Below the pieces are notes generated by a model. The model saw nothing but the letters and a program-made list of their open reading frames with translations, was not told where the DNA came from and searched no databases. A stretch of 64,000 nt of DNA from Gammaproteobacteria bacterium (GTDB taxonomy: Bacteria; Pseudomonadota; Gammaproteobacteria; Enterobacterales; Alteromonadaceae): contig JAAEZG010000004.1 in assembly GCA_018222985.1 (NCBI GenBank), positions 62,001 to 126,000 on the forward strand. The letters are read 5' to 3'. Positions 55,449-62,109 of the stretch are shown here, in pieces; positions within the stretch are counted from its first letter, which is position 1, and the number at the start of each line of letters is the position of its first letter. Position numbers and translations under genes: made by a program.

Positions 55449-55619
55449 ATGGCTACCAATCCCCCTGTTGGTGATAACCAACGCCGTGGCGCTGTGCGTC
55501 AACGTTCTCAGACTCAAACGCCAAGTGGATATTGGGTCAAGCGAGATGCAATTACGGGTCGCTTCATGGATGTGAAGTCTGACGGAACTCCTTTCAAAGG
55601 TGTACGGAAGGAGAAGTGA
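55449..55619 (+). CDS. 56-aa basic protein, first gene of the WYL-controlled operon
   Basis: ATG 55449 has AGGAG 8 nt upstream; an upstream GTG is less likely. The protein is basic and disordered-looking (GDNQRRGAVRQRSQTQTPSG) with a C-terminal FKGVRKEK. A GYWVKRDAITGRFMDVKSDG segment resembles short conserved companions of DUF1508 genes. No catalytic motif. It is separated by one nucleotide from the YegP-like gene. Confidence 0.75.
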   Translation: MATNPPVGDNQRRGAVRQRSQTQTPSGYWVKRDAITGRFMDVKSDGTPFKGVRKEK

Positions 55620-55620
55620 T

Positions 55621-55944
55621 ATGTCAGCACGCTATGAAATATTTCTAGGTACCGATAGCCAGTATTACTTCCGACTTCGAGCTGCAAATAGCGAAATAAT
55701 CCTGCAAAGCGAGGGTTATTCGACCCGCCAAGGCGCCGTAAATGGTGTCCAGTCTGTCAGAACCCACTCCCCTTATGATCGCTACTATTCCCGGTTGCTA
55801 AGTCGTGACAACAAATACTATTTCACGCTAAGCGCCGCGAATAATCAAATCATAGGCACAAGTCAGCGTTATACGACGAGTACAGCTCGAGACGTTGGAA
55901 TCGATTCAGTCAAGCGTAATGGCCCAACTGCACCAATAGTCTAG
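55621..55944 (+). CDS. DUF1508/YegP-family protein with two tandem domains
   Basis: 107 residues from ATG 55621 (AAGGAG 7 nt upstream). Two DUF1508 units are visible: YEIFLGTDSQYYFRLRAANSEI with EGYSTRQGAVNGVQSVR, and RLLSRDNKYYFTLSAANNQI with QRYTTSTARDVGIDSVK (both given in part). YegP-like proteins are small beta-rich dimers of unknown function, often in stress or defence-associated loci. Tandem hairpins directly follow the gene, so its transcript may be more abundant than the downstream part. Confidence 0.88.
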   Translation: MSARYEIFLGTDSQYYFRLRAANSEIILQSEGYSTRQGAVNGVQSVRTHSPYDRYYSRLLSRDNKYYFTLSAANNQIIGTSQRYTTSTARDVGIDSVKRNGPTAPIV

Positions 55945-55982
55945 CTTTGCCAAAGCTAGAGGGAGCCTCACCAGAGGCTCCC
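55933..55982 (+). promoter_or_regulatory. two consecutive hairpins between yegP-like and 577-aa genes
   Basis: AGCTTTG/CAAAGCT (55933-55947) and GGGAGCCTC/GAGGCTCCC with loop ACCA (55961-55982). Neither is followed by a T run, so they look like transcript-stabilising or attenuating structures rather than a full terminator. They could make the downstream genes expressed at lower level. Confidence 0.6.
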
Positions 55983-56066
55983 CTTATCAAATCTTTCAAG
56001 ACCAAATTCGCTCTGACATGACCTGAGCGTTGATATCTTATTGTTTGCAAGGCAGGACAGGACGTA

Positions 56067-57800
56067 ATGACTGAATTAGTAATAGAGACCTTCCCGAAAG
56101 ACGGTAAAACATGGATGGTAGCTGAGTTCGGCAAGGTTAAATGGAACGAGGCCGTGCCGGATGAGCCATTGATTCAAGTAATTCTGAGTCATGGCTCAAA
56201 AAAACAGGTATCTATAACACGCACTATAGCCAAAAGCTTAACGATCTACGTTACTAAAGGTTCAACTTGGGTAAATGGCGAAAAGGCTGGGGATATTCCA
56301 ACCGCAACTACGGCAATATTTCGGTTTGATTCGTTACGTGATTTTCAAACTATTTCCGCATGGGAAAGCTATGATAGCGCAACTATCTGGGACGGGAATC
56401 TTGGGAGACACCGAGATATAAGGCTTTATTATATACCACCAACTAAATATTCCATTCCCAAGGACGCGAGAGATTGCCATTATCACGTTTATAAAGCCAA
56501 CAGCGGCGTCGACGTTGTAATCAGCTCTATATGTTTATTTGATGGTCTGTTTGGCTACAGCATGAAATCCAAGCAGATTGCATTCAACAATACTGCTGAA
56601 AACGCAATTAAGGCTATGGAGTTTACTGGTTTCAATATTGACGACTACGAAGAACCGCCTTTAGAAAATGAGGAAGTCATCGGCCTTGCGAAAGACATAC
56701 GTGATAACGATCGTTTCTTTCTTTACCATCTGAAGACTAGTTATGATGCGCAACGAGCCGTAAACCACATATCAGCCCAGTTGACGCGAAACCGTCATGC
56801 TGAAAGCTATATAACGGTTAATCCCTGGTTTACCGAGAATCATCATTGGAAGGTTAAAGGTGTTTGGCTTGAAAATGGCAAGAGATTCTTCGTGTTGCAG
56901 ATACTAAACTTTATGTATCCGCCTAGCCCGGACTTTTTTATCATTCGTGAAAATCACAATATAATTGCTGAAAACGGCGAACGAGGGGCAACCAAGCGTA
57001 ACACCCGCACCAAGAACAGTAACACAAGGCCTAACTCTGCTTCGGATAGAAAGCCTTCTAGCGACGCATTACCGGATGATATTCAAGTTACTGGCGATGC
57101 TGATATTTGGGTAAATCCAAGACACCGTAAAGCAGTCCCAAAAGATAATAAGACAAAAAACCAAGCTATGGCCCCCAAAGAGAAACACCGAGAGCAAATA
57201 TCGACAAGCCAAATAAACCAGTCGAACTCGGATGTAGGGAAAGGTAACCTAACCCAAGAACCAACAGAGCCAGATAAGCAACCGGAACAACCAAAAGTTG
57301 TGCCAAATGCCATTATGCTGATTTATAAAGCCTTGCTTGTACTTTTCCGTAACGGTGACATTGATGAAGTGGAGTGCTTGGACTCAACTGGGGAATGGGT
57401 TGATGTCGGCAACTCCGATTTACCATCGTTATATAACTTTCCAAAGTCAACGACATGGGGTGAAAACAGAACAAAGCCACCTTTTCGAGTTGGTGCTTCA
57501 AAGGTCTATATCGCGCGTCGAGCGGGCGTGTTTCACGTCAGTGCTCAAGGTGAAGATTTTTACTTCATTGCGATTGAGCGGGTTCGAACTGAAAGCTACC
57601 GAACGGGAGTTTATATCGGCTTTTACAAAGTTGACTTTATAATTGAAATCGATCGTATTCTTAAGGAGGTTGAGAAAGAATCTGGTGTTTGGGCCAATCT
57701 AAGTGGTGTGGTCAAATCAGGCTATGACCCGATAACACATCGAGGAGATGCGAATTCCATTGCTAGACAAATTTCGATGCGCATGGAATTAGCTGGGTAA
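56067..57800 (+). CDS. 577-aa protein of unknown function, possible remote TnsE relative
   Basis: No confident family. The layout is an N-terminal folded region (1-310), a low-complexity Asn/Lys/Gln-rich linker (~310-425) and a C-terminal domain (~430-577). By eye the sequence shares the order of features with Tn7 TnsE: WKVKG in the middle (compare WKLHVKG), a tryptophan/arginine stretch (DIWVNPRHRKA), and a C-terminal region ending in ANLSGVVKS and THRGDANS that recalls TnsE's final domain. TnsE directs Tn7 to replicating and plasmid DNA. The match is weak. The gene is on the opposite strand from tnsBC and under a WYL regulator, which fits a separate module equally well. Confidence 0.4.
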   Translation: MTELVIETFPKDGKTWMVAEFGKVKWNEAVPDEPLIQVILSHGSKKQVSITRTIAKSLTIYVTKGSTWVNGEKAGDIPTATTAIFRFDSLRDFQTISAWESYDSATIWDGNLGRHRDIRLYYIPPTKYSIPKDARDCHYHVYKANSGVDVVISSICLFDGLFGYSMKSKQIAFNNTAENAIKAMEFTGFNIDDYEEPPLENEEVIGLAKDIRDNDRFFLYHLKTSYDAQRAVNHISAQLTRNRHAESYITVNPWFTENHHWKVKGVWLENGKRFFVLQILNFMYPPSPDFFIIRENHNIIAENGERGATKRNTRTKNSNTRPNSASDRKPSSDALPDDIQVTGDADIWVNPRHRKAVPKDNKTKNQAMAPKEKHREQISTSQINQSNSDVGKGNLTQEPTEPDKQPEQPKVVPNAIMLIYKALLVLFRNGDIDEVECLDSTGEWVDVGNSDLPSLYNFPKSTTWGENRTKPPFRVGASKVYIARRAGVFHVSAQGEDFYFIAIERVRTESYRTGVYIGFYKVDFIIEIDRILKEVEKESGVWANLSGVVKSGYDPITHRGDANSIARQISMRMELAG

Positions 57801-57886
57801 GTTATTGCGAGTTAATTCAAGTAACCGAAAAACAAGCTTGTTACAAACACCTTGCGAATCGTGTAGTAAAGAAAAGGGGAAATTTT

Positions 57887-58723
57887 ATGTTAATTGAGGG
57901 CGCTTTTCTAAAGCTTCCCGAGCTCATGCTCTCAAGTCACAGCTACAGCGGAAATGTTGAAGCCATGGTTGTCCATTACCTCTCTACAGGTTTACAGATG
58001 GAGTTAAACTCACGTTCAGTGCCATTTCCGTATAACCACATCACAGTAGAGATGCCTTATCCAAAGCAAAATAAAACTGGAACAGTATTAAGGGCGGATT
58101 TGCTCTTTGAGGCCAAAGGGACAGTGCCCAGTATCTCTCGATTAGAACAATATGGGTATAGGGAAATGCAGTGGCTGGAGGCTAAAAGCTATTTCTCCAA
58201 GGGGAAATCTCGATCATCAAAAACGCAAAACGTTGGGCGTCTGGTAAAGGATATAATGCGATTATGCCTACTACCAGAGGAGTATCAAGGGGCTATAAGA
58301 CAAAATGGTCGCTATGTTTTGTTAGTTTTTGATAGCGAACCGTCCAATTACCTAGCATTCAGTGGTCGCGACTGGCTTCCTAAAATATTTGAAGAGCGAA
58401 CACCTAAAATAAATATTGACTTAAATTCTGAGAAGTTATCTTTGATCAGTTCAATAATCAAGCAACGCTCGCTATCTGCGGAGCTCAACCTTACGTTGTC
58501 GGTCACTCATTTCAAGCCATCATCCGATATGCCCTCGCCGGTCTACTGGGGATACCTGATGCGCATTGATAAGTTTTCTATTTCATTAAACGGAAAAATG
58601 ATCCAGTCAAACGGGGAGATTCATGAACGATGGTCAAAAGATAAAATAATGGCGTTGGAGGAAGTTCGTAGCGAATTCTTAATGCTACTAAAAGCTGATG
58701 AGGGAGACGTAATTACCTCATGA
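57887..58723 (+). CDS. PD-(D/E)xK nuclease-like protein
   Basis: 278 residues. An acidic residue in LRADLLFEAKG (about residue 66) and the later MQWLEAKSYFSKGKS (ExK at about 98-100) form the PD-(D/E)xK pattern of restriction-like nucleases. A preceding alpha-helix (SGNVEAMVVHYLSTGL) fits the fold. The N-terminal half resembles small restriction enzymes; the C-terminal half is unassigned. It is the last gene of the WYL-controlled operon and ends convergently with tniE. No methyltransferase is directly coupled, although two lie 7-12 kb away. Confidence 0.55.
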   Translation: MLIEGAFLKLPELMLSSHSYSGNVEAMVVHYLSTGLQMELNSRSVPFPYNHITVEMPYPKQNKTGTVLRADLLFEAKGTVPSISRLEQYGYREMQWLEAKSYFSKGKSRSSKTQNVGRLVKDIMRLCLLPEEYQGAIRQNGRYVLLVFDSEPSNYLAFSGRDWLPKIFEERTPKINIDLNSEKLSLISSIIKQRSLSAELNLTLSVTHFKPSSDMPSPVYWGYLMRIDKFSISLNGKMIQSNGEIHERWSKDKIMALEEVRSEFLMLLKADEGDVITS

Positions 58724-58785
58724 GTACTCTTAGCAAGTTGCGCGACTTTGTTGGCCGGAGGCCATAGTGGTGTTACAACTGAAGC

Positions 58786-60162
58786 TTAATTTAAACTCGG
58801 TATCCAATAATTTTGCCCACCAAACAAAACATTAAATCCGTCACCAGCGATTGAAATGTCCAAGTGGTTGTTTGGATTCATTTCCAAGGAATGAAATACG
58901 GCCATACATAGATGGCCGTAGAAAGTTAGGTGTCGTGAACTAACTTCTCGACCTCGAAAGCTCCGTACTAAATACACTAACCGTTGCTCGATATCTGTTT
59001 TCGGAAATGCAAAGGTTTCATTGTGATGAGTGCTTAAAAAATGTAGAAATGCCACCAAAGTACACCGTAACCCAGGCGATTCTGTCGATATAGCGCGTAG
59101 AGATATATCTAGGTCTTTTAACTTAACAAAATACTCGAACAACCTCATAACTGCAGACGACTCAATTCGTATAGTTAACATCTTCGTTTTCTTATCAATG
59201 TACTCGACCAGGCGGTTATCAAAAAACGAATCAACTTGAGCTCGAAACTCGTCTCCACAATTTTCGCGAATCGACGTGAGATTATTATTGAAGGTCCGTA
59301 AATCCATGGCGTCTTTTAATGCACTAGCATCAAATAGAATACCAATTGACTCGAGATATAGTCGCGGCTTTGAAGATTTTCGGAGAAAGCCACCATCGAT
59401 CGTCGCAAGATAGAGCACGTCACTTTGCCAGTTTTTTGGAGCATCCTGGATGGCATTAAAAAATTCAGTATAGCGGTTTTGAGTTTGCGCTGACTTTTCA
59501 GGGCCTACACTGCTCGTTAGCCAAGCGATAAAATTCCTAAATAGCTTCTCGGCTTCTGGAGTCGAAAAGCTCGCGGCATTAACCTCAGTTCGCTTGTCAT
59601 TTCGTCGGATGGCATAACATTGATTGCAATAGCTCTTTTCCGCGCCCTTAATCGGCTCGTGACAGCTTTTGCAGTAATAAGTTATACCATTGGCGCACCG
59701 ATAACATAGCGACACTCCTGACGCTGTTTCGTATAACACGCCACGAATACCACAATTTGGGCACTTGGGATGCAATTGATTGCGGCAGGTATCGCATATA
59801 GGTGTGTCTATGCCGAATTTCTTACCGATTGAAACCGTTGCTATGCGTCCACATAACGAACACTTTCCATCCGGGCGAAACGCGTTTGCGCAGGAGTTGC
59901 AGAGTATTCCGGTTTCGAGACATTTCCCGACCGGACGACCAACACGACCGCAGCGGGAGCAAGGTGTGACTTTACTGTAACAGCGATAACATAAAGGACG
60001 CTTCTCCGCACGATGAATACGCTTGATTTGATGGCACTCTGAACATTCACGCTTGATGAAAAAATACCAATAGCATGAGCCGCAGAATCGCTTTCCACGG
60101 TATCTTCGCGGGAAATGGTCAGAGTGCTGCTTACACTGGTCGCATTGTTTGTGCTCTGCCAT
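58786..60162 (-). CDS. tniE: multi-zinc-ribbon transposition protein (TniE position)
   Basis: 458 residues from ATG 60162, overlapping the tniQ stop (TGATG). The N-terminal ~200 residues carry about eight CxxC pairs in tandem (CDQCKQH, CGSCYW, CSECHQ, CYRCYS, CSRCGR, CNSCAN, CSLCGR, CPNCG and more), i.e. an array of zinc ribbons. The C-terminal part is helical (~210-458) without a known motif and resembles tyrosine-recombinase N-terminal/SAM-like helices only faintly. Its place after tniQ corresponds to tniE of Tn6022-type elements. It may recognise DNA at the target. Confidence 0.6.
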   Translation of the reverse strand: MAEHKQCDQCKQHSDHFPRRYRGKRFCGSCYWYFFIKRECSECHQIKRIHRAEKRPLCYRCYSKVTPCSRCGRVGRPVGKCLETGILCNSCANAFRPDGKCSLCGRIATVSIGKKFGIDTPICDTCRNQLHPKCPNCGIRGVLYETASGVSLCYRCANGITYYCKSCHEPIKGAEKSYCNQCYAIRRNDKRTEVNAASFSTPEAEKLFRNFIAWLTSSVGPEKSAQTQNRYTEFFNAIQDAPKNWQSDVLYLATIDGGFLRKSSKPRLYLESIGILFDASALKDAMDLRTFNNNLTSIRENCGDEFRAQVDSFFDNRLVEYIDKKTKMLTIRIESSAVMRLFEYFVKLKDLDISLRAISTESPGLRCTLVAFLHFLSTHHNETFAFPKTDIEQRLVYLVRSFRGREVSSRHLTFYGHLCMAVFHSLEMNPNNHLDISIAGDGFNVLFGGQNYWIPSLN

Positions 60163-61256
60163 CAGGATAACCCGTGTTTCTTCAAAAACGCTTGCCACCG
60201 TCTTTGCACGAGACGCTTAGGTGTCGGTTTTGGAATTGATTGCTTGGAGTGCCGCGGCGGACTTCTCTGAGTTGGGTTGCCTTCTGGGAAATACGGCTCA
60301 AGCAAAGTCGGTACATTCGGTACCATACTTCTCAGTAGTCCTATCGATAACCCTGAGTTTAACAAAGAGAATGCTAACCCTTTAGGTTGTAAATTCATTA
60401 ATGGCGCAGCGGCCGTGAGCAGCAGTCGTCGGTCGTCACTATTGAGCCAATCAAATGAAATGCCAGAGAATTCATCAACGCGAACCGTAGCTGCGTTTTC
60501 AGTTACGTTCATAAGGAATGGGTCAATAATCTTGTCCTGAAGCTTAGGAAGTCGCCTTAGAAGAGCCGTCACAAAAGCCAGTAATTCAAATCTATCGGAT
60601 TTCGCTGAATGCATATCGTCAACGAGCTGTTCCGTTAAGCTAAGAACCTCTCTGTTTGCAGCAACGGGAGTCACGTCGGTAATACTCCATCGACAGTGAG
60701 CACACGAGCTGAGCTTACCGCGATTAATCTTGTGTATTTCAATGGATTCACCGCAATGTGGGCAGGAATCGAGCAAGTTCACATTATGCTTTGGACATAC
60801 CGTGATAAACGATAGACGCCAATGAAGACGTAAATAAGGTTTAGGATCTGCTTGAAGGCAAAGTGGGCAGAACTGTGTTGACCGGTTGGTATTTTTATTT
60901 CGAGTACTGCGTTGTATAACCCACTTCCAGGCAGTGGCGGTATTTAGTTTGGTTTTCCCAGTGATGCGTTGAATAATTGGGCGTAACGTGAGGTTTTGAA
61001 CTTCTTCAGGAGTGAGTGTCGATACAACACTAAGCGAAGCGAATTGTGATTTGCTAAGTTCTCGGTCAATATCACGTGTCCATGCTCGCCAGCCTGGCCA
61101 AATGTAATTGGCAATATTTGAGGGAGTCGAATGGTTAGCCAAGCTTGCTCGCACAAGCCAGGAGGATAAACTTTCGTTTTCTAGTGGTTTAATTCGAGCG
61201 GGCCATGGACCTCTTACAGCTGAATTTCCCGCGGCCCTTCCGTTGGTGTATACCAC
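60162..61256 (-). CDS. tniQ: TniQ/TnsD-like target-selection protein
   Basis: 364 residues. It starts with the family signature PLENESLSSWLVRASLANH and carries two zinc-binding clusters: CPLCLQADPKPYLRLHWR with CPKHN, and CPHCGESIEI with CAHCRW. TniQ/TnsD proteins bind the target site and recruit TnsC; here the target would be comM. GTG at 61256 is used as the start, overlapping tnsC by 43 nt. It is shorter than Tn7 TnsD (508 aa), as is usual for this subgroup. Confidence 0.92.
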   Translation of the reverse strand: MVYTNGRAAGNSAVRGPWPARIKPLENESLSSWLVRASLANHSTPSNIANYIWPGWRAWTRDIDRELSKSQFASLSVVSTLTPEEVQNLTLRPIIQRITGKTKLNTATAWKWVIQRSTRNKNTNRSTQFCPLCLQADPKPYLRLHWRLSFITVCPKHNVNLLDSCPHCGESIEIHKINRGKLSSCAHCRWSITDVTPVAANREVLSLTEQLVDDMHSAKSDRFELLAFVTALLRRLPKLQDKIIDPFLMNVTENAATVRVDEFSGISFDWLNSDDRRLLLTAAAPLMNLQPKGLAFSLLNSGLSIGLLRSMVPNVPTLLEPYFPEGNPTQRSPPRHSKQSIPKPTPKRLVQRRWQAFLKKHGLS

Positions 61257-62104
61257 GAGAAAGACTCCACGATTGATAAATCAATTTGCTCGACTCCAGT
61301 AGTTATAGCTTCTATTGCGCAAATTTGTAGTAATCCGTGAATATTTCCTAAATTTCCTTTTGATATTTCCAAGATTCTAGAGCCAATTTCGCGACTGGTT
61401 AAGTTCGAGGGTTTACGAAGAGGCAGCATCACTTCGAACGTCTTAAGCAGTGATAGGAAATCTTTGCCTTTCGTCCAAAGCGGAAGTCGAACGACTGAAA
61501 AGCGACTTTGATATTGTGCATCTTCGCGAATTAGCGCTGCCGCATCTGGTATCCCGCTTGCGAGTATCGGAATGCGCAACTTGTTTGATAATCGTTTCAT
61601 TTCAGCAAGTATTTCCGATCTAGCTACAGCGGTACCATGTTTAAGCGTATGAAACTCATCGATGATGAGCATCTTGGTTTTGCTTGATAACAAATGGTCG
61701 ATCGCTAGCTTTCGCAAGTTCGTTTTTGATTCGGTTGGTTTCACCGGTGCCCAGAATTCTTGAAGTATTGTGAAGTATAAGTCCCGAGCATTTGGACCAG
61801 ATAGTTCTATGGATACGATGGGTTTGATGAGTAGCTCGGTTTCTACACACGTGCGACTTTGGCCATGAAGATGAACAAATCGCTCAATCATCGATGTTTT
61901 GCCGTTATTGGAATCACCAATGAATAACACTGAAGGCATGCGAGCTTGTTTGGGATGATTCAAGAACTCTGCAAAAATATTCAAAATACGGTCCGCAACC
62001 GGATAATTAAGCCAGCGTTTTTGTTTGATAAAGGCAATACGCTTATCATCGGACTGAGCGGCAACTTCACGAAACTGTGGGGCTAAATGTTTAAACTCAT
62101 CCAT
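61214..62104 (-). CDS. tnsC: TnsC/TniB-type AAA+ transposition regulator
   Basis: 296 residues. Walker A GDSNNGKT (63-70) and Walker B MLIIDEFHTL (145-154) follow the TniB pattern, and the N-terminus FREVAAQSDDKRIAFIKQ matches TniB proteins. TnsC polymerises on DNA, links the TniQ-bound target to TnsB and mediates target immunity. It starts 5 nt after tnsB ends and overlaps tniQ, giving a compact tnsB-tnsC-tniQ-tniE operon. Confidence 0.93.
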   Translation of the reverse strand: MDEFKHLAPQFREVAAQSDDKRIAFIKQKRWLNYPVADRILNIFAEFLNHPKQARMPSVLFIGDSNNGKTSMIERFVHLHGQSRTCVETELLIKPIVSIELSGPNARDLYFTILQEFWAPVKPTESKTNLRKLAIDHLLSSKTKMLIIDEFHTLKHGTAVARSEILAEMKRLSNKLRIPILASGIPDAAALIREDAQYQSRFSVVRLPLWTKGKDFLSLLKTFEVMLPLRKPSNLTSREIGSRILEISKGNLGNIHGLLQICAIEAITTGVEQIDLSIVESFSWYTPTEGPREIQL

Positions 62105-62109
62105 AAGGG

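Noticed and set aside
56067..58723. The 577-aa and 278-aa proteins considered as core tnsE and tnsA
   Set aside because: They are on the strand opposite to tnsBC, have their own regulator, and tnsA is expected beyond tnsB; kept only as a weak hypothesis for TnsE.
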